Origin: Cohnella mopanensis | GTDB lineage: Bacteria > Bacillota > Bacilli > Paenibacillales > Paenibacillaceae | Assembly: GCF_022352055.1 (NCBI RefSeq) | Contig: NZ_JAKRWM010000009.1 | Location: forward strand, 62,001-126,000 | Direction: 5' to 3' | Length of the DNA stretch: 64,000 bases | Shown here: positions 28,617-37,283 of the stretch, piece by piece | Numbering within the stretch: position 1 is the stretch's first letter | Layout: every line of letters starts with the position of its first letter | The notes under the pieces: model-generated | Seen by the model: the letters and a program-made list of their open reading frames with translations, nothing else | What the model was told of the DNA's origin: nothing | The model's database searches: none | Program-made: the position numbers and the translations under genes

Positions 28617-29607
28617 GGATTTCATCTACTCCTTCGCTGACGATCTCTTGAATTTGAATCGCCATTTTATCTCGTACGGTGCCTGGGCTGGCAATAAACT
28701 TCACCTTTTCCCCAACTTTGACTTCCAGGCCTTCAGCCGTAGGTTTATGTAAGGCAATGACATCCCCGATCGACAGATTGAGAAACTCCTGAACGGAAAT
28801 TCTCGAGGTGCCTAACTCGGCAATCACCGGCAGTCTTGCTTTGTTTACCCGCTGTTCGAGCATGATCTGTTCTTCAGGTGCCCTAGTTTTCTTCTGGGAC
28901 ACAAACCAGTGATGTACGGACAATCTCGGCATGATTGGCTCGATGACGACGTGAGGAATACACAAGTTAATCATCCCGGTCGTCTCGCCGATCTTCGTAC
29001 TGAGAGATATTAGGGCAATCGTTTCATTGGGAGATACGATTTGCATAAACTGCGGATTCGTCTCCAACGCTTCAAGCCTTGGTTGAATGTCCATAATCGT
29101 TTTCCATGCTTCTTGTAAACTCTCCAACGCCCGACTAAAAATTTTCTCCATAATAATGGTTTCGATTTCCGTTAAGCTGCCGATTTTACTAGGAGCGCTG
29201 CCTCCGCCGCCAAGTAGCCTGTCAAGCATGGCAAAAGCAACGTTGGGATGTACCTCTAGAACCATTCGACCTTCAAGCGGCTCTGCTTCGAAAATGTTCA
29301 ATACCGTCATCTTAGGGATGGAGCGAATAAATTCGTCATAGGGTAGCTGTTCAACTTGTACGACACTAATCTGAACGAACGTTCGGAGCTGAGCTGAGAA
29401 ATAGGTGGTCAAAAATCTAGCAAAATTCTCGTGAATACGGGTTAAGCTACGGATATGATCTTTCGAAAAGCGGGTTGCGCGTTTGAAGTCGTAGGCGCGA
29501 ACCTTTTTCTGCGTATCCTCTTTCTTTAGCTCTTCCGCATCCATTTCTCCTGACGAGAGCGCCGCCAATAACGCATCGATCTCATTCTGCGAAAGTACAT
29601 CTACCAA
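28606..29607 (-). CDS. fliM: flagellar motor switch protein FliM
   Basis: C-ring protein that binds CheY-P and connects FliG with FliY/FliN. The protein begins with the CheY-binding peptide LSQNEIDALLAALSSGEMDAEELKK, split here across the first 27 residues. It continues with the middle CheC-like domain (RFSKDHIRSLTRIHENFARFL) and a C-terminal SpoA domain. I choose the TTG at 29607 (333 residues), with AAGGGGTG about seven bases upstream. The longer ATG at 29637 lies inside a palindrome and adds residues not typical of FliM. Confidence 0.95.
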   Translation of the reverse strand: MVDVLSQNEIDALLAALSSGEMDAEELKKEDTQKKVRAYDFKRATRFSKDHIRSLTRIHENFARFLTTYFSAQLRTFVQISVVQVEQLPYDEFIRSIPKMTVLNIFEAEPLEGRMVLEVHPNVAFAMLDRLLGGGGSAPSKIGSLTEIETIIMEKIFSRALESLQEAWKTIMDIQPRLEALETNPQFMQIVSPNETIALISLSTKIGETTGMINLCIPHVVIEPIMPRLSVHHWFVSQKKTRAPEEQIMLEQRVNKARLPVIAELGTSRISVQEFLNLSIGDVIALHKPTAEGLEVKVGEKVKFIASPGTVRDKMAIQIQEIVSEGVDEIHDE

Positions 29608-29630
29608 ATCTCTCACCCCTTTCGTAAACC

Positions 29631-29654
29631 AATGCAAAACTGAAGTTTTGCATT
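29631..29654 (-). other. perfect hairpin upstream of fliM
   Basis: AATGCAAAAC-tgaa-GTTTTGCATT is a perfect 10-bp stem with a four-base loop, about 25 bases upstream of the fliM TTG start and in the fliL-fliM gap. No U-tract follows. It may stabilise or process the mRNA, or tune fliM translation. Confidence 0.65.
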
Positions 29655-29701
29655 AAAGGTACATTTGATCTGTCAGTTGTTACCGCTGTCTCTATCCTAT
29701 A

Positions 29702-30178
29702 TTAAACAGTAGTCATGACGAATCCTGTAATACCAACGTTCAAAAGCTTACCTTCCGACACTACATTATTGATGGAGTTAATAAGTCCTGCTGTCAGTTG
29801 GTCTTTGCCTTTGGTACCGTTCATATCATCAGGCGTCATAACCCATAATGCTCGGTTAATAATGGGTTTGACTTTGCTTTCTTTGATCTTGTCGAACTCT
29901 TCTTTCGCTTTCTCGTTGTCGAATTGGAACGAGAAGCTAATCTGTACGACATAGTCAGTGTCAGCAAGGTTAGTTCTAATATCAATTAATTCGGATGTGA
30001 CTTTAACCATTTCATCCGCAGATATTGGCTCAACTTGTACATTGACTTCCTTCGCCGCTTGTTCAGGATCTTTTGCTTTCTTTTCCCCGAACAGATCTGT
30101 CGCGAAGTAAAAGGTAACAATGACAATTAACGTAATCGCCAATAATAGCGAAACGAGCCATGGCAACAATTTTCTCAT
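29702..30178 (-). CDS. fliL: flagellar basal body-associated protein FliL
   Basis: Single-pass membrane protein near the stator and MS ring that supports torque generation. The 158-residue protein has an N-terminal membrane helix (about 5-26) and a periplasm-side FliL domain. This domain includes DTDYVVQISFSFQFDNEKAKEEF and the C-terminal GKLLNVGITGFVMTTV in segments. The start overlaps the swrD stop by four bases. It lies between swrD and fliM, as expected. Confidence 0.93.
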   Translation of the reverse strand: MRKLLPWLVSLLLAITLIVIVTFYFATDLFGEKKAKDPEQAAKEVNVQVEPISADEMVKVTSELIDIRTNLADTDYVVQISFSFQFDNEKAKEEFDKIKESKVKPIINRALWVMTPDDMNGTKGKDQLTAGLINSINNVVSEGKLLNVGITGFVMTTV

Positions 30179-30408
30179 GACGTAGCTCCCTCCGATTGCG
30201 TGTCCATAGGGCCAGTGACAGCCGCTATTACACCGATACTGCGTAAGTAATGCCGGATTGCCCGGATTACATCCGAAGAATTTTCAATAACAATGAATTT
30301 CTTTCCAGTCGTAAGCGTGATAATCGTGTCCGGTGTATCTTCTACCGTTTCAATTAATAAAGCATTAATATGAAACTTACTGCCGTTGATACGTGTTACG
30401 TGAATCAT
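30175..30408 (-). CDS. swrD: FlbD/SwrD family flagellar protein
   Basis: A 77-residue protein of the FlbD family (B. subtilis YlzI/SwrD, which raises flagellar power for swarming). It starts MIHVTRINGSKFHINALLIE and continues with the family TTGKKFIVIENSSDVI segment (about residues 33-50). It is a soluble, mostly beta protein. It precedes fliL with a four-base overlap. The 63-base gap upstream holds a long hairpin and a G-rich stretch in place of a normal ribosome binding site. Confidence 0.92.
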   Translation of the reverse strand: MIHVTRINGSKFHINALLIETVEDTPDTIITLTTGKKFIVIENSSDVIRAIRHYLRSIGVIAAVTGPMDTQSEGATS

Positions 30409-30426
30409 TACAGGGCCCCCCCTAAG

Positions 30427-30460
30427 CTGCCAAGGGGAGAGCTAGGCTCTCCCAAGGCAG
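30427..30460 (-). other. intercistronic hairpin between flgE and swrD
   Basis: CTGCC(30427-30431)/GGCAG and GGGAGAGC-TAG-GCTCTCCC (30435-30453) form one long stem with a three-base loop and small internal loops. On the minus strand it is followed by a G-rich stretch, not Ts, and then the swrD start. Confidence 0.65.
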
Positions 30461-30471
30461 GAGATCTAAAA

Positions 30472-31290
30472 CTATCGTTTCAGGTTAACGACTTCTTGCA
30501 AAATTTCGTCAGATGTCGTAATGATTCTGGAGTTCGCTTGGAAACCACGTTGAGCAACGATCATTTCCGTGAACTCGTTCGTCAAGTCGACGTTGGACAT
30601 TTCAAGCTGACCGGAGATAATAGCGCCTGTTCCAAGCTCCGGATCATTGGCGGCTACAATATTCAGTTCGCCTTCCGGATTGGCATTTGGAGTCATTCGA
30701 TACAAGTTACCTCCGACTTTCTCCAAGCCGCCTGGATTGACGACTTTAGCGATACCGATAAACAACCCCGTATCAGTTGCAATACCGTTCTGATCAATGG
30801 AAACGACAGATCCATTCTGACCAACAGCGAATTGAGTTACTTCTTCGCCTAACGTGATGATATCGCCATCAACGGTACGAACGAACATACCGTCGGCATT
30901 AACCAGTTGGCGATTCGCATCAAGCGTAAAGTTACCTGCCCGCGTCAAGTATTGAGGACCGTCAACACCTGGACTAACGACGAAAAATCCGTCTCCATCA
31001 ATCCGGAAATCCGTAGGGCTTCCAGTCGTCATCGCGCTACCAGGCGTATGCAACGTATCGATAGCAGCTATGGAAACGCCTAGCCCGATCTGTTTAGCAT
31101 TAACGCCTCCAGATTCGCCTTCAACCGGTGCAGTAACCCCGGACATCGATTGGCTTAAGATATCCTTAAACATAACTCGACCGGCTTTGAACCCTACTGT
31201 GTTAACGTTAGCGATGTTATTGCCGATTACGTCGAGCTTCGTTTGAAACCCGCGCATACCGGAGACACCAGAGTACATTGAACGCAACAT
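30472..31290 (-). CDS. flgE: flagellar hook protein FlgE (short Bacillus type, FlgG-like)
   Basis: Structural protein of the flagellar hook, secreted through the basal body. The 272-residue sequence begins with the rod/hook signature MLRSMYSGVSGMRGFQTKLDV (split), has the GNNIANVNTVGFKAGR motif near 28-43, and ends with the conserved EFTEMIVAQRGFQANSRIITTSDE helix (in segments) followed by LQEVVNLKR. It closely matches the short Bacillus hook protein; automatic annotation may call it FlgG. It lies downstream of flgD and the TIGR02530 gene, which is the hook-gene position. Confidence 0.93.
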   Translation of the reverse strand: MLRSMYSGVSGMRGFQTKLDVIGNNIANVNTVGFKAGRVMFKDILSQSMSGVTAPVEGESGGVNAKQIGLGVSIAAIDTLHTPGSAMTTGSPTDFRIDGDGFFVVSPGVDGPQYLTRAGNFTLDANRQLVNADGMFVRTVDGDIITLGEEVTQFAVGQNGSVVSIDQNGIATDTGLFIGIAKVVNPGGLEKVGGNLYRMTPNANPEGELNIVAANDPELGTGAIISGQLEMSNVDLTNEFTEMIVAQRGFQANSRIITTSDEILQEVVNLKR

Positions 31291-31322
31291 AAAATGTCTA
31301 CCTCCATTAGTTAATAGGATGC

Positions 31323-31348
31323 GAGCCGCTTCAATCGGTCGGCGGCTC
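31323..31348 (-). other. hairpin between the TIGR02530 gene and flgE
   Basis: GAGCCGC (31323-31329) pairs with GCGGCTC (31342-31348) around a 12-base loop, in the gap upstream of flgE. It is G/C-rich and has no U-tract. Confidence 0.5.
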
Positions 31349-31383
31349 AGGGCTTCCTAGGTAGGACCAGCCCGGACTTGCGA

Positions 31384-31770
31384 TTAACTGACGACAACGG
31401 CGCTATCGATTTGCGTAAAAATATGCTCTTTCATCGAGTTGCCATCCATTGCAGTAACAACGGTACGATTCGGTATGTTCACGATCATCGCGATATCCCG
31501 AAATAATACTAATGAATCCTTCGCGCCTTTCGCCGCCGCTTGATCAACCGCATCGGCGATTCTCGTCAACTGCTCAGGAAGCAAGGAAATGCCTCTTTGC
31601 TGCAGACGTTGCTCGGCATGATGACTGAACTTTAATTGCTGCTGGCTAAGCAAGTCACGGAACGAAGTCGTCTCCGTATACTCCTGCTTATTCCGGTTTA
31701 CGTTTCGATTGGCTTGAATCGGTCCCGTAATCCCCGTTGACAGATGTCCAATGAGCATCCGATCACTCAT
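31384..31770 (-). CDS. flagellar operon protein of the TIGR02530 family
   Basis: A 128-residue cytoplasmic-looking protein found between flgD and flgE in many Firmicutes. It contains the FRDLLSQQQLKFSHHAEQRL and QRGISLLPEQLTRIADAVDQA stretches and a C-terminal beta region (SLVLFRDIAMIVNIPNRTVVTAMD, in segments). The start at 31770 (MSDRMLIGHL) is chosen because the open frame further upstream runs through flgD in another frame and lacks family similarity. It overlaps flgD by eight bases. The biochemical role is not established. Confidence 0.85.
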   Translation of the reverse strand: MSDRMLIGHLSTGITGPIQANRNVNRNKQEYTETTSFRDLLSQQQLKFSHHAEQRLQQRGISLLPEQLTRIADAVDQAAAKGAKDSLVLFRDIAMIVNIPNRTVVTAMDGNSMKEHIFTQIDSAVVVS

Positions 31771-32227
31771 TGCCCGCCACCTCCGACCCGCTATCAGCCG
31801 ACGGTTCCGAGATCGATTGAATTTTATCGATAGGCACATCTGTTTTCCCAACCCTGACGTACTGAACGCCGTCGCGCCATAGAACGGAGTTAACGGTTCC
31901 GTAATATTCTACGGCATTCACAGCCGACTCATCTAACCAGGATACTTCCTTGCCGATTAGTCCGGCAATCATACCCGCGGATTGACGGAGTGAGGTTACT
32001 TCCTTCGACATGTTCATCATTTGTTCCAAGGACGAGAACTGCGCCATCTGCGAGATAAATTCCTTATCTTGCATAGGCTGCATGGGGTCTTGGTTGCGCA
32101 ATTGCGTAACCAAAATTTGCAAAAACTGTTCTTTACCCATTTCTTTCACTGGCTTACGAGCCGCAGCTTGAACGTTCTTCGATGAATAATAGGGCCAAAT
32201 ATTCGATGTCCCAATACTATCAGCCAC
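31763..32227 (-). CDS. flgD: flagellar hook capping protein FlgD
   Basis: Scaffold cap on which hook subunits assemble. The 154-residue protein has the conserved FLQILVTQLRNQDPMQPMQDKEFISQMAQFSS segment (split here; about residues 35-68). A short C-terminal beta region includes ISWLDESA-like and VQYVRVGKTDVPIDKIQSI sequence. I place the start at the GTG at 32227 (MADSIGTSN), since the GTG at 32236 overlaps the AAAGGAGG site and the chosen one is eight bases beyond it. It follows fliK. Confidence 0.93.
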   Translation of the reverse strand: MADSIGTSNIWPYYSSKNVQAAARKPVKEMGKEQFLQILVTQLRNQDPMQPMQDKEFISQMAQFSSLEQMMNMSKEVTSLRQSAGMIAGLIGKEVSWLDESAVNAVEYYGTVNSVLWRDGVQYVRVGKTDVPIDKIQSISEPSADSGSEVAGNE

Positions 32228-32251
32228 AGGATTCACCTCCTTTAACCGGTA

Positions 32252-33679
32252 TTACGCTGTGACGTTAATAGAGCTTCCGTACCCGAATTCTTTTAATGAA
32301 GAATTGCGCTCGAGCTCCGCGGCAAATCCTGCTGGATCATCAAAGGATTCCCCTTTAGAACCGCCATTGTTGCCGTTGCCATTCCCAGAATTCGAATGAC
32401 GTTGATCTTGTTGCATAAACGTAGTGCTTGCGTTCGAAGCCGGTTGTTGGACGACTTCCAAGCGTTCAACTTGCATCCCCTGTCCGCTTAATGCCGTTCT
32501 AAGCTGGGACATCTGGTTCTCAAGAAGTTCGCGAGCTGCAGGGTTATCCGTTACGAATTGCGCAGTCAGTTGACCATTCTGCATAATAATGCGAATGTCG
32601 ACTTTCCCTAGATGTTCAGGAGTTAAAGAAAGCTTGGCTTCCGACGTTCCGTTTCCTTGTACTAACTGGAATTGCTTCACTAGGAACTTCTCCATCTGCG
32701 TAGCAAATTGTTGTACGGGAACTTGGGCCGGTAGAGTTGCTTTACCTGTCGCATCCGAATTCGCATTCACGTCGTTCTGCATGAACGTCCAAGCCGGTTG
32801 AGAGCTCGACTGGTTCGTTTCGCCTAAACCTTCAACACTGGTTACCGAAGTAGCTTGATTGCTCGCGGTTTCGGCATCCGTCGTTACAGCCACATTAAAC
32901 CGCCATACCGGATCTCTTAGAGCTTGAACCGTACGACGCGGCTCTTGGATCACGACAGCCGTCTGAGTCGACGAATCTTTTGTTGCGTTTGCGGAAGCCG
33001 TATAAGCGTTATTGGATTCTACGGAGGTAGTAACACCTTCTGATGAATCAGCTTTACTTGTTGCTTGGCTCGCCACTTGGTTGCTCTGGACTTTAGCCGC
33101 TACTGAATCCAACAGGTTTTTCAATTGGCCCGCAAAGTTAGCCGCCATAGGGACGCTATCTTTACTGGAAGCAATGGCTTCGGACAGTTGTAGCAAAGTT
33201 TCGCGCAACGCTTGTACGACCGGTTTCGATGACAAAGGTTGTTGATCATCCAATACGGGTTGCGTCGAAGTTAACGATTCTGCCTGGTCTCCAGTCAATG
33301 ATTGATTAGGATTCAATTGTTGGAGCAGGCCTTGGAATGCAGCTAACATCTCGGCAAGTTGAGATTGCGTATCCGTTGGGATAGCGTTCAAATCGGTCTG
33401 CTCCAGTTGTTCCAATTGCTCAACCAAGTTAGCAAGCATCGCAAGCAGATCTTGAGATTGCTCGCTATCGGAATCTAACCCTAGCTGACCAAGCAAACCT
33501 GCTAGTCCTACCGGCATTGAAAGCCCGTTGGATACAGTCGCCGTATTGCTCGTACCGTCGATTGCCTGTACTAAAGCGCCAGCAAAGCCGCTTCCCGTTG
33601 CAGAACCTGTTGCAGAACCCGTAACAGTTACCGCACCCTTGCCCGCAGAAATCGGGGTTGAAGAAATGGCCATATTCAT
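32252..33679 (-). CDS. fliK: flagellar hook-length control protein FliK
   Basis: Secreted ruler that measures hook length and triggers the FlhB switch. The 475-residue protein has a low-complexity N-terminus with Gly-Ser-Ala-Thr repeats (about residues 20-32), a long Ser/Thr/Gln-rich middle, and the conserved Flg_hook C-terminal domain (about 345-410). That domain has LSLTPEHLGKVDIRIIMQNG and NPAARELLENQMSQLRTAL. A Gly/Asn-rich tail follows. The ATG has AGGAGG nine bases upstream. It lies between ylxF and flgD. Confidence 0.95.
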   Translation of the reverse strand: MNMAISSTPISAGKGAVTVTGSATGSATGSGFAGALVQAIDGTSNTATVSNGLSMPVGLAGLLGQLGLDSDSEQSQDLLAMLANLVEQLEQLEQTDLNAIPTDTQSQLAEMLAAFQGLLQQLNPNQSLTGDQAESLTSTQPVLDDQQPLSSKPVVQALRETLLQLSEAIASSKDSVPMAANFAGQLKNLLDSVAAKVQSNQVASQATSKADSSEGVTTSVESNNAYTASANATKDSSTQTAVVIQEPRRTVQALRDPVWRFNVAVTTDAETASNQATSVTSVEGLGETNQSSSQPAWTFMQNDVNANSDATGKATLPAQVPVQQFATQMEKFLVKQFQLVQGNGTSEAKLSLTPEHLGKVDIRIIMQNGQLTAQFVTDNPAARELLENQMSQLRTALSGQGMQVERLEVVQQPASNASTTFMQQDQRHSNSGNGNGNNGGSKGESFDDPAGFAAELERNSSLKEFGYGSSINVTA

Positions 33680-33719
33680 ATGTTTTCACCTCCTTTCAAA
33701 TAAGTAGGAAGTTATAGAA

Positions 33720-34631
33720 TTAAGGATTAGCCGGCATAAGTTTGCTAACTAAATTAGCCGTTGTCTTCTTGTTCAATTCCGACATCGAAGATAGAATGTC
33801 TGAACGCGGAGCATCATCTAAGACGCTGAGAATTCTGAGCACTTTAGATTGATTTGTCCCTGCAAGTTGTAACAGTAGAGCCGCTGCATTACTTGGCTTC
33901 ATCGCCGAGAAAGTACGATTAATCTCAACGGTATCCAAAGTAGTGGATTCTTCGCCCGCTTTAAGCTCCAGTTCCTTGATTCTCGATTGTAAGGCGGATA
34001 TTTCACGGTTGTCCACGGACTCCGAATCCTTCAGCTTCATCGTAACGTCCGCTGCTTTCTTCGGTGTCATTCGTTCGAGCACCTTACCGCGTTCGGTAAC
34101 CGACATCTCGCCTAAGACGAGTGCCGATTCGTCCAAAGTCATATTCTCCAGGATCGGAGCCGCTTTACTTGGCGTCATCTTGCCGTACATTTGCGCCAAT
34201 GAGGAAATCCGAGCATGATAGGCATCCGTAGTGATCGTCTTTTCAGAGCTCTCTTTAGTCAATTGATCGACTTTGCTAGTTAGCTCTTCGATTTTCTGTT
34301 TCTGTTCAACCGTTTGAGAGGTTGCTTGTTTAAGTGCTGTTTCCCGATCCGCGAGTAGCGCGTTAAGCTCCTCTACCTTCGATTTGGCATTGGTTACTGT
34401 AAGTTGTTCATCCGTGTTCGAATTCGGCTGTTCCGGTTTGGAAGGTTCCGGAACGATCGATTTGACGACTGGGATTTTATTCCCGAATTCAAGCGCCGCA
34501 TTCCGCCAATCGCGATTGAACATCAACAGCAACACACCTAGCAAAACCGCGGTAAATAAGATCGGAGTTACAAAAAAGAGAAATCGTTCGAAGCCGCTGT
34601 AACTGCTTTTTTCTACATCCGCGCTCGCCAC
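33720..34631 (-). CDS. ylxF: YlxF/MotE-like membrane protein with MgtE-N-type domain
   Basis: A 303-residue protein in the ylxF position between fliJ and fliK. It has one N-terminal membrane segment (about 17-38), a long coiled coil (about 75-130), and C-terminal helical repeats of the MgtE N-terminal type (MTPSKAAPILENM, MTPKKAADVTMKL, MKPSNAAALLLQL, about 150-285). Related MotE proteins in proteobacteria chaperone the stator protein MotC. Whether this one acts on a stator or on export is unknown. The start is GTG at 34631 behind GGGAGG. Confidence 0.85.
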   Translation of the reverse strand: MASADVEKSSYSGFERFLFFVTPILFTAVLLGVLLLMFNRDWRNAALEFGNKIPVVKSIVPEPSKPEQPNSNTDEQLTVTNAKSKVEELNALLADRETALKQATSQTVEQKQKIEELTSKVDQLTKESSEKTITTDAYHARISSLAQMYGKMTPSKAAPILENMTLDESALVLGEMSVTERGKVLERMTPKKAADVTMKLKDSESVDNREISALQSRIKELELKAGEESTTLDTVEINRTFSAMKPSNAAALLLQLAGTNQSKVLRILSVLDDAPRSDILSSMSELNKKTTANLVSKLMPANP

Positions 34632-34675
34632 GATTTGCCCTCCCTTCTCCTGCGATAAATACGCTTACTTTCCTG

Positions 34676-35122
34676 TCACCCGCGAGCGGCTGACGCAGCC
34701 CGTACGATCGCGATTTCATCCAGCTCGTTCTGTTCTTTGGCAAGCCAAGCGCTTCTAAAGCGTTCAAGCGCTCGTTCCCTCGCGTTTACCCAAACTTTCT
34801 CGTCAACCATTTTATTCGTGAGATGAACTTGGCGCTTTCGAACTATTACCTCAGCTGCATGTACACCTTCACGCTGCCGTATAATGCGTTCGTCGACAAT
34901 CTCGATGTAACGCTGCAACATCAGCAACTCGGTCATGGGCGTAGGCTTTTCGGAGGTAGCCTGCAAAGCCTGCTCTAAGCCCCTACGCTCATCGTACAAA
35001 AGCTCCAACTGCTCTTCTTCTTTGCGCAATTTCCCGAGAGAGGCGGCATATTCCCACTCCGCCATGGACTTCTCGCTGCCCTTCAAATCAACGATCTTCT
35101 GCAAATGATATCGAAATGACAT
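34676..35122 (-). CDS. fliJ: flagellar export chaperone FliJ
   Basis: Coiled-coil protein that sits in the FliI ATPase ring and links it to FlhA. The 148 residues begin MSFRYHLQKIVDLKGSEKSM, typical of the family, and are almost entirely charged heptad repeats with no membrane segment. A normal-length member. It follows fliI closely and precedes ylxF. Confidence 0.92.
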   Translation of the reverse strand: MSFRYHLQKIVDLKGSEKSMAEWEYAASLGKLRKEEEQLELLYDERRGLEQALQATSEKPTPMTELLMLQRYIEIVDERIIRQREGVHAAEVIVRKRQVHLTNKMVDEKVWVNARERALERFRSAWLAKEQNELDEIAIVRAASAARG

Positions 35123-35134
35123 ATTCGCTTATCC

Positions 35135-36454
35135 TCATCTCCTATAGAAATCGATGATCAATCGTTCTTGGGCTTCTTGCAGCGTTATTTTCTCGTCCGT
35201 TCGCTGTTGCGTATAAGAACGAATAAGATCGTAATACTGAATCGCCTTATCGATTTCCGAGTTGGAGCCTTTTTGGTAAGCTCCGATATTAATCAAATCC
35301 TCTGAATCGCGATATACGGCGAGCAATTTTTTTAACTGCTCAGCAGCTCCCTGCTGTTCGTTGCTTATAATGTCTTTCATAACGCGGCTAACGCTCGATA
35401 GAACATCGATAGCCGGAAAATGGCCTTTGTTAGCTAAGTTACGGTGCAGAACGATATGTCCGTCAAGTATGCCTCTTACCGCGTCGGCGATCGGCTCGTT
35501 CATATCGTCTCCATCGACGAGAACGGTGTAGAAAGCCGTAATCGAGCCACTGACACCTGTCCCCGCTCTTTCCAACAACTTAGGCAAAGCAGCGAAAACC
35601 GATGGCGTGTATCCCCGTGTCGCGGGCGGCTCTCCGATCGCTAATCCTACCTCTCGGAGCGCCATGGCATAGCGGGTAACCGAATCCATCATGAGCATGA
35701 CGTTCATTCCGCGATCTCGGAAATATTCCGCTATCGTTGTCGCGATCAATGCGCCTTTCATCCGGATAAGCGCCGGTTGGTCCGAAGTGGCAACGATGAC
35801 GACCGATCTGGCAAGTCCTTCAGGACCTAAGTCCTTCTCGATGAATTCGAGAACTTCGCGTCCGCGTTCCCCGATCAGCGCAATCACGTTGACGTCCGCC
35901 GATGTATTCCGTGCAACCATTCCTAGCAATGTACTTTTACCTACGCCGGAACCGGCGAATATCCCTACCCTTTGCCCTTGACCGACCGTTAACAATCCGT
36001 CTATTGCCCTAACTCCCACGCCTAAAGGCTCTGTTACTCTAGGCCGTTTAAGCGGGTTTCCAGGCGCATTATTCGTTGAATAATGCGGCATTCGTACGGG
36101 TAAGCTCGAACCATCAAGCGGTCTTCCTAATCCGTCAAGCACTTTACCTAACAATTCTGAGCCAACTTGTACCGTTAACGGTCCGCCCGTTGCCACAACC
36201 TCGCAGCCTGGCCCGATGGAGTGAAGCTCTCCCAGCGGCATGAGCAGCACACGGTTGTCGCGAAAACCGACTACTTCGGCAAGAACAGGTTTCCCGCCCT
36301 TCATCGGATGTATGGAACAAACATCCCCAATGCTTGCATCCGGCCCTTCGGACTCGACGGTTAAGCCGATGATCTGAATCACTTTGCCATTCACCCGCAA
36401 TGGATCCATATGACGAAGGGTTTCCGTATACCGATTAATATCAAGGAGCGGCAA
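35135..36454 (-). CDS. fliI: flagellum-specific ATPase FliI
   Basis: Hexameric ATPase of the flagellar type III export apparatus that aids substrate unfolding and release. The 439 residues are similar to F1-ATPase beta: P-loop GIFAGSGVGKSTLLGM near residue 165-180, the VIVATSDQPALIRMK region, LMMDSVTRYAMALREV (Walker B) and GEPPATRGYTPSVFA. The start is TTG at 36454, with GGAGGG eight bases upstream, and it overlaps the end of fliH by 14 bases. Confidence 0.96.
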   Translation of the reverse strand: MPLLDINRYTETLRHMDPLRVNGKVIQIIGLTVESEGPDASIGDVCSIHPMKGGKPVLAEVVGFRDNRVLLMPLGELHSIGPGCEVVATGGPLTVQVGSELLGKVLDGLGRPLDGSSLPVRMPHYSTNNAPGNPLKRPRVTEPLGVGVRAIDGLLTVGQGQRVGIFAGSGVGKSTLLGMVARNTSADVNVIALIGERGREVLEFIEKDLGPEGLARSVVIVATSDQPALIRMKGALIATTIAEYFRDRGMNVMLMMDSVTRYAMALREVGLAIGEPPATRGYTPSVFAALPKLLERAGTGVSGSITAFYTVLVDGDDMNEPIADAVRGILDGHIVLHRNLANKGHFPAIDVLSSVSRVMKDIISNEQQGAAEQLKKLLAVYRDSEDLINIGAYQKGSNSEIDKAIQYYDLIRSYTQQRTDEKITLQEAQERLIIDFYRR

Positions 36455-37283
36455 AGTAATCGCCCTCCTCCGCCCTATGAGACGCTACTTTAAGCAGTTG
36501 TTCCCGAATCGATTCTAGTTGGGTATCGACTCGAGCATCGATACTGCCGAAAGCCGATCGAACGATACACCCGCCGTCCTTGATGGTAGCATCAGGAACG
36601 ATCTGGAGCTCCGCTTGCGCATCCAGCACAACGACGAGTTCTTCTCTCGCCGCTTGCACGTAAGCGAATTGCGATGGAGCTACGCATAGCACGATAACAC
36701 CTTGCTCTCTTCTTCTGGCAAGTGCTTTCTCGAATAGCTTCATGGACATTTCAGGAGCTTTAGACAACTTACGGTTAATGATTTTCTCTGCGATCGAACA
36801 ACTTAGTTCGACGAGGAAAGCTTCACCTTCCGTGATAACCGCTTCTTTAGCGACATAAGCATGCTCTACAATAGCTTGGGCTTCATGCAATCGCGAAGAC
36901 CATTGTTCCTTCAGGTCCTCTTCCGCTTGCCGCGATCCGGCCACGAAGCCTTCATCATAACCTTGGCGGCTAGTCTCTTCGCGAAGAGTAGCATCTTCCT
37001 CGCGACGGCTCTGCCACCAATCTTCTATTTCTTTCTCGGTATTCTCGCGAATCACGGCAGCTTCCGCTCTTGCTTGACGCAAGATCTGTTGGGCTGTATG
37101 TTCAGCATCCGCTAGAATTCGATCTCTTAACGTTTGTGTTTCGACGTCAATCGTTTCATTTCCTTCGCCATCGACACCGAATTCCGAAATATTTTGCGGA
37201 TTTGGCGTGATCCTGCGAATAAGTTCCAATCTCTTTAAGTCTTCCAGCGAGACGACATGAGAGGATTTAATGAGATTAGACAA
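36441..37283 (-). CDS. fliH: flagellar assembly protein FliH
   Basis: Negative regulator and stalk of FliI in the export apparatus, similar to the b/delta stalk of ATP synthase. The protein is mostly charged helix (about 60-150), with a C-terminal region containing SCSIAEKIINRKLSKAPE and a final IQLE-type tail. I choose the TTG at 37283 (MSNLIKSSHV, 280 residues), since GGAGGAG precedes it by nine bases. The GTG at 37304 has no good site at the right distance. It overlaps fliG by eight bases. Confidence 0.88.
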   Translation of the reverse strand: MSNLIKSSHVVSLEDLKRLELIRRITPNPQNISEFGVDGEGNETIDVETQTLRDRILADAEHTAQQILRQARAEAAVIRENTEKEIEDWWQSRREEDATLREETSRQGYDEGFVAGSRQAEEDLKEQWSSRLHEAQAIVEHAYVAKEAVITEGEAFLVELSCSIAEKIINRKLSKAPEMSMKLFEKALARRREQGVIVLCVAPSQFAYVQAAREELVVVLDAQAELQIVPDATIKDGGCIVRSAFGSIDARVDTQLESIREQLLKVASHRAEEGDYFAAP

